Shown: positions 1 to 7,349 of the stretch, piece by piece
How the letters are laid out: each line of letters begins with the position of its first letter
How positions within the stretch are numbered: the stretch's first letter is position 1
Assembly: GCF_004359215.1 (NCBI RefSeq)
Contig: NW_027152213.1
Coordinates: 1,449,508-1,478,177, forward strand
Direction of reading: 5' to 3'
From: Bremia lactucae
Lineage: Eukaryota > Oomycota > Peronosporomycetes > Peronosporales > Peronosporaceae
DNA length: 28,670 bases
The notes under the pieces: generated by a model
Seen by the model: the letters and a program-made list of their open reading frames with translations, nothing else
Databases searched by the model: none
What the model was told of the DNA's origin: nothing
Made by a program: the position numbers and the translations under genes

Positions 1-416
1 AACTCGCATGGAACTGCTTCAGGGAATACATCCCTGAATTCTATTAAATCCTCGTATAGAGGATTTCCCTTGAGTGACTCCCAAGATTGAGTACTGTATC
101 TTTCAATCCGAGTCTTCACATCGAGGACACTTTCGTCCATCGATGAGCTGCTGAGAACCCGTTCGTTCTCTGCAAAAATTACCGCTGACCGAATGTCGGT
201 TACGTAATCGTCCTCTGTGACGAGTACGCAGATCTGCTTGATTTTCCCACAATGCAGATCTCTCAAGAACCGCTTAGGTTCTAGGGTTGGTAATTGAGTT
301 ATCTCCGAAGTTAATTTCGGAGGCGCATACAGATCAAGATTAAAAGCGCCTACTCTCGATCCGTCATTAACCAAGACATTTAATGTCTCGGTTTCTTCCT
401 GGGATTTATCCACAGG
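1..416 (-). pseudogene. Gypsy pol fragment: linker into start of reverse transcriptase
   Basis: The frame is open from just after a TAA (complement of 417-419) to the window edge, about 138 codons. The translation ends in ...EFRDVFPEAVPCEL, which resembles the DVFP.xxPxxLP motif at the N-terminal border of Gypsy reverse transcriptases. Upstream residues (for example YAPPKLTSEI and LPTLEPKRFL) look like the variable linker between protease and RT. The catalytic fingers and palm would lie beyond position 1. It is truncated by the window and cut off from the protease frame by stops, so it is probably not expressed intact. Confidence 0.7.
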
Positions 417-873
417 TTACCGAGGGATTAATCCCTCGGGATCTTGAAGTCTAGTTACTTATACTATTTGAAAAGATTTATCCTCAAGTACGTGAGGACC
501 TCTTCCCTCACCGTCTTCCGAGTGTTATTGCGCTATCACAGTCGGGCCCTCTACGGTCAACTCTCTACTCGACCTAGGATCATCGTGTTGTCCTTTTGGG
601 GCAACCGGTATACTCCTTGAATGTTGTCCGCTAGGCCTACCTTCATGTCTCAATCCACTCGATGGTGGACCCATGGTGCTGCCTGTTCATTAGCACAGCC
701 TCCAGCAGCTGACTCCACAGTGTGATTTGTAATCACACTGTGATCTTGTGCAGTTGTACTAACGACCGTACCACAAGTGAGGCCATCGCACTCACTCGTA
801 GTACATCCACACGCTTGTGGACGCTCCAAGACGTTCATCAGATGGCCATCTGATGAACAAGTGGCAGGCATCT
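417..873 (-). other. Degenerate protease-RT linker of the left Gypsy element
   Basis: This stretch separates the protease frame from the RT-start frame. A minus-strand open frame of about 75 codons (877-650) is cysteine- and histidine-rich but matches no domain I recognise. Stops interrupt the rest. It contains two striking symmetrical sequences: a 12-bp stem with a 3-nt loop (716-742) and a perfect 26-bp palindrome (833-858). Confidence 0.5.
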
Positions 874-1370
874 TCACGGATCGATGCTGCCAGCTAATTC
901 TTGGCTCATATTTTCTGAGTTAAGGTAAAATAGGATGACATCAAATTTGTCATCCAAATCCAGTACGATGAAATCATCGTCGTACTGTAAATCTTTGAAC
1001 GTGTAGTGAAATTTCACTACGCGTTTCATCACTGTTATCGATGCGCCTGTCGCTAGACGCACCGTCATCCTCGTTGGAGAGATGTCGCGCTCAACATATT
1101 TGAGCCTACGACCCTCTAGTGACTGGCGACAAATAAAGTTATTCGACGCGCCGCAGTCCACTAGGGCTCTAAGTGACAAATCATTCGTCACTTTAAACTT
1201 CAAGGTGATGAGAGATACCTCATCACCAGATGCAGAGACACATAAAGATTGTGTGTCTGGAGCAACTTTAGTCAAAAAATTTGCAAATTCTCTTGAGGTT
1301 GCTGGATCAGTAGGGCGTTGCGCCCCTACTGACCCCGTCCATTTTTTGGCGGTCCGCCTCGCTGTTGCGA
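874..1370 (-). pseudogene. Retropepsin-like aspartyl protease (RVP) of the left Gypsy element
   Basis: The translation carries LRALVDCGASNNFI, the D-[ST/C]-G-A active-site neighbourhood of retroelement aspartyl proteases, where the Asp is catalytic. It is followed by VRLATGASITV, the usual second beta hairpin, and by FIVLDLDDKFDVIL, corresponding to the strand before the ILG.PWL motif. The last motif is altered (ILFYLNSEN instead of ILGxPWL), which suggests decay. No ATG opens this frame. It extends upstream of 1275 to about 1370 without a stop and overlaps the end of the gag frame in another phase, so gag and PR are out of frame here, by a natural frameshift or by decay. Active enzymes of this class dimerise and cut the Gag-Pol polyprotein. 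Confidence 0.75.
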
Positions 1371-2066
1371 TTTCGCAACAACGTCGGATCCGCGACCGAT
1401 GCCCTTTTTGGCATACGATCCAAAATTACGTTCAGTACCTTTCGGTACTGGGCGTGAGGCACCACAGTCATGAGCGAAGTGTCCTAATTTTTGGCAGCGA
1501 TGGCATTTCTGTGATCGCTTATTGTTCGAAATGCGAGGTTTCTCGCTCTCGATATAAGCAAGGTCCATAGGTTCTGGACATCCCAGCTCGTGTCGTCTTG
1601 GAGGACGATACGATGACGAATTAGCTTGAATTAGTCTCAAGCTTAAGTCCTCCTATTCCGCAACGGATATTGCTTCTTCAAGCGTATCCAGTTCCAAGCG
1701 GAACAGGTAAGTCTTTACAGGACCATCAGTAAGACCTTGCATGAACGCCGTAATCAACGTGTGTTCATGGACTGGGTTATTTGTAATACAACTCGCTAAG
1801 CGTCGTATGTGCTGGGCATATGCGTGAACATCACGCTTGCCTTGCTTGAGTTTCAAAAGCTCTGAACGAGCTCTGAACTCAGCCCAAGGCGATTCAAACG
1901 TCTGTTTGAGTTGGGCTTTAAAAGCCTCTAGCGACCCATAGACATATGGGTCGCGCAACTTAAGGCCAAGTGCCCACGTTTTGGCACGACCTGCCAAATT
2001 TGATTGAGCGAATGCGACTTGCATTTGCTCGTCGACGATGTGACGTGCCCTTATGGCATCGTCCAA
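1326..2066 (-). pseudogene. gag-like protein with CCHC zinc knuckle (left Gypsy element)
   Basis: The first part (2066-1653) resembles the Retrotrans_gag capsid domain: NLAGRAKTWALGL, then FKAQLKQTFESP.AEFRARSELLKLKQGK, then FMQGLTDGPVKTYLF. A TAG at 1653-1655 (complement) interrupts the frame, where a Gln codon would fit. The same frame then continues through 1326 and contains CHRCQKLGHFAHDC, a CX2CX4HX4C nucleic-acid-binding knuckle. The first frame opens on TTG, not ATG, so the true N-terminus lies further right (about 2250) and is lost or frameshifted. Gag would form the intracellular particle that packages element RNA. The in-frame stop marks this copy as defective. Confidence 0.8.
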
Positions 2067-2548
2067 CTCGACAAATTATCTTAAGAGGGAGTATTCTTTG
2101 ACTCTTCTATACTTAGAGATATCAAATTTTAGAGTTTCGAGACGACGCGTGTGCGTAATCCCAGGTACTGTGGCCTGTACCTGTTGCAACCTTAACAGTT
2201 CTACCTGTTGAGAGCCTTGCTGATTCGGCAAGGCTACCTTCTCTTTCATCTCGTCAAGTTCATGTTAGATGTGGAAAATGTGGTCCTTGGACGGCCTACA
2301 AAGTGCACCCAGGTGTAACGCGGCACTGCCGACTTGTACTGCTTCAGTACAAGTTCACTTCGTGCTGCTTCAGTTGCGAGTGGTGCCTTACGTTCCTTCA
2401 CGTTTACTAGTACGTGCAGAGGAAGACTACTCTTTAAGACAACTTCCTTAAAGAGGATTAAATGAAAACTGTATTAATATAATTAAGTATCTCTTCTTTC
2501 TACCTGTTAATGCTAACTAAATTTTGAACTAATACTAAACATCGAGAG

Positions 2549-2872
2549 GTGGCAAGGCTTATGGTGCAGGGACTTGGTGAAGAAGCCCTGGCCAGGCTCC
2601 TAGGTAGTTCTCCTGAGCAACATGTTGCTCAGTTGGAGCAGTTGGAGGCATTCGTGCTCGGAAAGCGGAGGGCTGCATCCGAGGCACAGAGCCATGCTGC
2701 GGTGGAGTCCGTCACTCAGACTCAGGATCAGCTGAGGCATGAGCAGGCTCAGAGCGAGGCTCTCAAGAGGACTGTTGAGATGCTCGACCCAGCCGCATCA
2801 GCCGAGGCCCATTCGTATGGACCCGCCCAAGTACGATTGAGCTGTAGGAAACAGGATACAGTTGAAGTTTGA
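2549..2872 (+). pseudogene. Coiled-coil, gag-like ORF fragment
   Basis: A 107-codon frame is rich in Gln, Glu, Ala and Leu (EQHVAQLEQLEAFVLGKRR, then TQTQDQLRHEQAQSEALKR) and is predicted by eye to be a coiled coil. It has no recognisable catalytic or zinc-binding motif. Its first codon is not an ATG. It lies between two Gypsy remnants, in the same orientation as and about 290 bp upstream of the 3163 gag, so a retroelement origin is likely but not shown. It could also be a relic of an unrelated host gene. Confidence 0.35.
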
Positions 2873-3162
2873 AGTGTCGCGACTCCTCGGGAGAGTCGCC
2901 AGCACGAATGACATAAATCAGCTCTGGGGGCGCCTGCTGAGAAGATGGAAAGATCTCAAGGTTAGTTAGGAAGACATTGAACTACCATGGATAATATACT
3001 CACTCTGCAATCTTCTCTGCCAGCCACAAACCAAAAGGTTATGAGCCCATACTCGTAAAACTTGGAACGGAGTGACACACGCACCCCTACAAGGTATAGC
3101 TAGCGCGATCCAAGCGCGCTTTCAAGGAACCTCACGAAAGGGGGCTCAGAAAATTCTGCACG
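2873..3162 (+). other. Leader-like region before the second gag
   Basis: There is no open frame of note. The stretch precedes the ATG of the plus-strand gag at 3163 and probably corresponds to the 5' untranslated leader of that element. I could not recognise LTR termini or a primer-binding site. Confidence 0.3.
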
Positions 3163-4091
3163 ATGTTCGATCACGAGGAAGACGGAGACTCAACCGTGAT
3201 CGCACTTTTAAAAAGACTGAGTGATCGGATGGATGGCCTCGAAAGGCAGATCTCAACAAGTCCGTTGTCGACAACCGGCAACCGAGTAAGCCTGCAAGTC
3301 GTGCCCGCGAACGTGCCCCCGCTGACGCTACCAGGCGCTAGCGGTATCCAAGATGTTGCACGCCAGGGGGGACAACTCGCGTCAAGATTGACGCTAAACG
3401 ATCTCCACCAGCAGGCACAAGTTGCTGCTGGCAACCAGTTTGCCCAAGGAAGCTTTTACACCCGCGCAGCTCGTGGCCAGCACGTGCCAGTAAGCCAGCC
3501 TCACAAAGGAATCATCGAAGAACAGTACCAGCGCGGCGTTGAACAGTTTGGACCTTCTTGGGTCGCAGTGCCAAGCAACAAGACGTCAAAGTTCATGATT
3601 CAATGCCTTACGGGTAACGAGCTTTACGTAGGACTGGGCAGTGGTTTTCGTGAATGGGCTTACAGTTTCCTTGAAGCACTGGAGATGGCCGAATTGGCGA
3701 CTGGTTATCGCTGAAGAGAGCAAGTTAAAGTGAACAAGCTCGGGGAGTACCTCCAGATGGACTCAAGCGCTGCCGACTACTTCGTCAGAACGTAGCCACA
3801 TGGTGGAGAATAAGCCTTCAATTGACGTACATGCTCGACGAGATGTACAAGGCTTTCCGCGTCGTGGTCACGCATGAGCAAGCATCCGCATTGTTTACGG
3901 AAGCTAAAATAACATTAAGAATGTGGCCACAACATCTGCTGTACCTGATGCATCTGGCTCGAGTAAGCGACTCAAGCGAACAGCTTATTGTGGATAACAT
4001 CGTCAAATACGCCGCATCACACTTAAAGCACATGCTTATGATCCGATTTAACCCAAATCGTTGGACTACATTGCACACTAGCAAGAGTTAA
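3163..4091 (+). pseudogene. gag of the central Gypsy-like element, frameshifted
   Basis: An ATG at 3163 opens a frame to 3714 with an N-terminal helix (ALLKRLSDRMDGLERQI), a Pro/Gln-rich middle, and the capsid start ELYVGLGSGFREWAYSFLEAL. After a stop the homologous sequence continues in other frames: NVATWWR near 3790, then TYMLDEMYKAFRVVVT through 4091 with SEQLIVDNIVKYAASHLKHML, as in oomycete Gypsy gags. At least two frame changes split it. The two open pieces are therefore parts of one decayed gag rather than separate genes. Confidence 0.7.
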
Positions 4092-4180
4092 TAGCATGGG
4101 CACAAGAGGTCGTAGACGAACGGAGAAACGCCAAGAAGATGGGACGCGATGGTGTCGCAGCGATTGGAGAGACCCGTCAA

Positions 4181-4222
4181 TGTTTTAATTGTGGAGCAGT
4201 CGGTCATACTCAATATGACTGT
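4181..4222 (+). pseudogene. CCHC zinc knuckle of the central Gypsy element
   Basis: In frame the bases encode CFNCGAVGHTQYDC, a CX2CX4HX4C nucleocapsid zinc knuckle. It follows the capsid relic ending at 4091 and precedes the RT/RNase H piece by only about 27 bp, which shows that protease and most of RT are missing between them. Confidence 0.8.
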
Positions 4223-4248
4223 CCATCGTAGGTACACATAATGTACAA

Positions 4249-4909
4249 GCAGACCCAGACAAGGTAAAATCAGTAGAAGAATGGCCAATCCTAGGGCTCG
4301 CTAATTACTTGCATACATATAGCAAGAATTATGCTGAGCAAACTAAACCATTATCTGACTTCCTTTAAAAAGAAGCAGAATGGTTTTGCTTAAAAAAACA
4401 AGATGATGCGTTCACATCAGTGAAGCAATCTCTTGTAGAGGTACCGGTCTTGGCATTGCCAGACGCGGATAAGCCCTTTAGCGTCGTCTGCGATGCAAGT
4501 AATTTTGCAATCGGCAGCGCGCTCATGCAGAAGGATGACGACGGCGTCGAGCGTGTTATCTCTTATCAGTCCTGGCTTTCAAAAGCCGCCGAGCTGAATT
4601 ACCCCGTGCATGACAAAGAGCTACTTTCAGTAAAGTATACTCTTGTCAAGTTTTGTGTGCACCTAGGGCACCGAACCATATGTGGTTTATACGGATCACG
4701 CATCACTGCGGACCGCAATAAACTCACCGCACCTCACGCCTAGAATGGCAAGATGGCTCACATTCTTCTCTGAATTTAATTTCAAAGTAGAATATAAGCC
4801 AAGTAAGCCGAATGTCTTGGCTGACGCAGACTCCTTCCTCCACGAGGCTTTGATCCATGGGTTCCAGTCTATTAGACGGTACTCATGGCCCGAAGAGCTT
4901 GTTCGGTAA
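4249..4909 (+). pseudogene. RT C-terminus plus RNase H-like domain of the central Gypsy element
   Basis: The frame starts ADPDKVKSVEEWPI and jumps straight to LGLANYLHTYSKNYAE. About ten residues normally between WP and FLGL..Y are deleted. It reads into TKPLSDFL, an in-frame TAA (4366-4368), then the RNase H-like domain: FSVVCDASNFAIGSAL with the catalytic-type Asp, then AELNYPVHDKELLSVKY with the Glu. Near 4680 the frame shifts by one and continues as VYTDHASLRTAINSPHLTPRMARWL and FNFKVEYKPSKPNVLADA, where DHASLR and NVLADALSR are Gypsy landmarks. Integrase and 3' LTR are absent. The element breaks off near 4880-4909 against an oppositely oriented gag. Confidence 0.8.
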
Positions 4910-5479
4910 ATAGGCGTGCTAACACAAGCAGTCATAAAGTCGAACTCAGCGCATAGCGCTATGGCAACTGCCTCTTCGAAAGTTGCAAGATGATGTCGGA
5001 ATAATTCCGTCCGGGCAACGCCCTCATTGACACCCCCGTTAAGATAGTTACGACATTTGCTTCTTGCACCGGGTCTTGATGCATAAATGCAATTAGAGTT
5101 CTCAACTGCTGGACATAGTCCTCTAGGGTTCGTTTTACCCTGTCGAGTCGCTAGGAGCCGTGCTCGCATGCGAAAAGCCTGATCAGGCGGTGCAAACATG
5201 CTGGTCATTTGCTGTTTCAGCGAATCCCATGAGGTAAAAGCGTCGATTATGGACATACTGCACAATAGTAAACACTCCATAGCCCTACCTCCGAGTTTGG
5301 AAATGGCCATAGCCACCTTTGCTGTTCTGGTAAGAGCAAGGCGGACTCAATGAATATCTCAATCTGCTTAATGCCAAAAGGAAGATTTTCTCCCTATTTC
5401 TTCCAAATGTCTTTACAGTGACAGCTAGAGAGCGAGCCTTTGGCTCTGAATCAGGAACAGAGATGTACCGGGTTGGCAT
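4897..5479 (-). pseudogene. gag remnant of a third retroelement (minus strand)
   Basis: On the minus strand, 5479-5285 encodes a gag N-terminal part (GRNREKIFL...). A frame change near 5300 leads into MAMAISKLGGRAMECLL, WDSLKQQMTSMFAPPDQAFRMRARLLATRQGK and ATFEEAVAIALCAEFDF. This is the same capsid-domain layout as the gag at 2066-1653 but diverged. Beyond about 4897 the open frame continues only because it is antisense to the RNase H relic, so that tail is not meaningful. No knuckle, protease or pol follows: the element was truncated where it meets the central one. Confidence 0.6.
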
Positions 5480-5499
5480 AGATGCCGCAAGGTGATCTT

Positions 5500-6099
5500 A
5501 TACCTGGCCTATCAGGGAGGATTTTCATATCGCATGAAGGCTTCAAGCCTTGCATGCAGGACCTCTGGTCCTTAGGATATAATGAAATCGACATGTTCAA
5601 GCCCAAATAAAGTTTTGAGCTTGTCATAAGCTGCGCGTTGCGCCTTTTAAAGTATTGGAAACTATTCCATTTTAACGAAGGCTTAGTCTTATAAAGACTC
5701 AGGCGCTTATTGACTACGAGTTTTACCAGGTGTAGCGGAGCTACCTCGCTCCTAAAGTTAGAGGAAGACTTCTAGACTCAGAGAGTCTCTGGATTCAATA
5801 GAACTAATGGTTGTAACAACTCAGGGAGTCGTACAAGCTTTAAAGCTTAATAAATCCTTAGAAAGGCTACTATCTCTTACAGATCAATGCGCAAGCCTTA
5901 GAAAGGCACTTAACGCTTTAATATCAAAAGGGGAATTGCACTTTATTCAATTTGAAGCCTTGCCCTAGCTAATTTAAAAAATAGATTTCGGCCGCCAGAT
6001 TTATATTTGGCGGCGACCACATTCGTTACCCATAATATATGGGATTTAAGTAATTAACTATTTTAGAATAGGATAACGGGTATTTTACCAATATAGTAA
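5500..6099. repeat. Retroelement leader/LTR-like tract rich in short palindromes; no gene seen
   Basis: There is no convincing ORF. The tract lies upstream of the minus-strand gag at 5479 and is probably its leader and LTR. It repeats the hairpin style of the outer elements: AAGGCTT/AAGCCTT and AGGACC/GGTCCT near 5540-5575, AGTCTT/AAGACT near 5686-5700, GTAGC/GCTAC near 5732, the 14-bp palindrome AAGCTTTAAAGCTT near 5837, and a GC-rich 7-bp stem at 5991-5997/6008-6014. I could not find matching LTR ends. Confidence 0.45.
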
Positions 6100-6596
6100 A
6101 TGTACCACAACAACGGTTCTCCAACCAATGTGTGCCCCATAACAGATTCCACACGACTGTACGATGACAATGTTCACGAATCACGCTGCGTCGATGCGCG
6201 CTTGATGATCACCATCGTCATACGCGTTGTGACGGGTCACAAAACACTTTCGTGCAACGAAGCGTGCAATACAATATGTTCTTCATATTAAATTGAGATG
6301 CATAATTTATTCTCCCGATATTAAGTAAATCAATTTCTTTCAGAATTCGCATACAAATTGGATCCCTTGTCTAAACTTATATATCCCTCTAAAATCTAAC
6401 TAATACTTTAGATGGTAGAAAACAGACCGTCATGTTTTCATTGTTGAAAAAAATCCAGCAGATGGCAGGATGCAATCCCTAAAAAGAGATAGGGAAACGA
6501 CTGGAAAGATGCCAGCGGTTCTTAGGATGTAAAAAGTTGCTACTCGACCGGCTCATGTTTCCTCTTGGCCACAAGCGCGCCAAATCTACAGCTTTT
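6100..6596. other. Non-coding stretch; nothing recognised
   Basis: A 63-codon plus-strand frame (6100-6291) has no family resemblance and no supporting context. The rest is AT-rich and full of stops in all frames. Confidence 0.4.
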
Positions 6597-6618
6597 GGTA
6601 GTTATAAAAATAACTACT
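6597..6618. repeat. Perfect AT-rich hairpin
   Basis: GTAGTTAT and ATAACTAC form an 8-bp stem around an A-rich loop. It lies about 50 bp beyond the tRNA-like relic and could mark the edge of a small element. Function unknown. Confidence 0.5.
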
Positions 6619-6667
6619 AGCTTCGATTATGTCTTTTCAAAGGGACTTGAAGCGCGAAAAGTGCGAT

Positions 6668-6771
6668 AAATTTCTGAGCTTGGGATTTGAACCGTGTGTC
6701 TCACACGAATGGCACCACCATGTCATTTGGCCACGTCGTGACACTCTGCCTCTTTGTCCAGCCGAGAGGCA
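6668..6771 (-). repeat. tRNA-like / SINE-like relic with Pol III A- and B-box-like motifs
   Basis: On the minus strand a B-box-like GGTTCAAATCC (693-683 within 6600-6700, i.e. 6693-6683) lies 40 nt downstream of an A-box-like TGGCCAAATGACATGG (6733-6718). This is close to the spacing in tRNA genes. The acceptor and T stems do not pair, so it is not a functional tRNA. A GTGTG/CACAC hairpin lies between the boxes, and a 7-bp stem (6747-6753/6765-6771) precedes the A box. tRNA-derived SINEs are known from Phytophthora. This may be one, or a decayed tRNA. Confidence 0.3.
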
Positions 6772-6829
6772 ACCCCTTCCACTCGACCTAACTGTGCTCT
6801 CTCCAGTTCTGAGCTGTTACGCATAAATC

Positions 6830-7349
6830 CTCGGATTCCTTCTTTCGTTTTATATTAATACAATGCCAGTAACACAAAATCCGTTGCGAAAATTCTGAAA
6901 CCTTTTAAGCCACTTGGTTCTTCGTACGACGTCGCTCCCACTGCGTAAAGCGACGGGGCGACCATACCTACTAAATGACATGGCGACTCGCCCTCCCAAT
7001 CTGATCATCTCTAATAAATCCTACCGTTTGCTCTTCGCGTCGTTTGTACAAATTCAATCTAACCTTCAAGGTTATGTATTCTCAAAACCTCTTTCATCCT
7101 CTTAATTTCGCTCTCTCCCACTCGTTTTCTACCCCATATCATCTTTCCCAGTCATTTAGTCGACCTCGATATTAATAGAAAGAGGGCTTTTTTCTGTACG
7201 ATGCGCGTCGTCCGTTGGGGGGGGTCGTACTCCGTGCAATCGTAGCGTTCGTACAGGCGACCAGCTGGCTCGACGCCCCTAAAGTCGCAACCACTCGACT
7301 GACTCTCGCGCTTCTCCCGCTGTCAGTCTTAAACCCCCCGCTTCTCGGC
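6830..7349 (+). promoter_or_regulatory. Upstream region of the first glucan synthase; weak initiator-like motif
   Basis: No gene is seen here. The last 250 bp are pyrimidine-rich on the plus strand, as in many oomycete promoters and 5' leaders. The sequence CAGTCATTTAG (7149-7159) contains TCATTTA, one base off the oomycete initiator core TCAYTYY, about 195 bp upstream of the chosen ATG. A run of eight or nine G (about 7216-7224) follows. Start-site evidence is weak. Confidence 0.25.

Larger units (their letters stand above)
1..2460 (-). mobile_element. Ty3/Gypsy-like LTR retrotransposon remnant, 5' half
   Basis: Read on the minus strand, the order is leader, gag capsid domain (2066-1653), CCHC zinc knuckle (within 1640-1326), aspartyl protease (about 1370-874), a linker (about 873-417) and the N-terminal edge of reverse transcriptase (416-1). 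This is the gag-PR-RT order of Gypsy elements. The element runs off the left edge, so RNase H, integrase and the 3' LTR are outside the window. It is decayed: there is a stop codon inside gag, a frame change between the knuckle and the protease, and stops in the linker. The stretch 2067-2460 should hold the 5' leader and perhaps part of the LTR, but I could not define LTR ends. The tract is unusually rich in short perfect hairpins (separate entry). Confidence 0.85.
1..2460. repeat. Dense short hairpins/palindromes within the left retroelement
   Basis: Perfect inverted repeats with short loops occur every few tens to hundreds of bases. Examples as stem spans: 18-25/31-38; 46-53/59-66; 303-309/316-322; 374-380/382-388; palindrome 420-439; 716-727/731-742 (12 bp); palindrome 833-858 (26 bp); 933-940/948-955; 961-968/980-987; palindrome 1003-1020; 1204-1212/1219-1227; 1307-1315/1324-1332; 1363-1370/1373-1380; 1433-1439/1444-1450; 1931-1940/1945-1954; 2213-2220/2228-2235; 2332-2341/2345-2354. 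Most lie inside protein-coding parts. The density is far above chance for stems of 8 bp or more with loops under 10 nt, and I noticed no comparable run in the glucan synthase genes. Confidence 0.85.

Noticed and set aside
1082..1570. Plus-strand 162-codon open frame
   Set aside because: It is antisense to the Gypsy protease and gag, whose minus-strand product carries clear DCGA and CCHC motifs.
6668..6740. A functional tRNA on the minus strand
   Set aside because: A- and B-box-like sequences are present, but neither acceptor nor T stem pairs.
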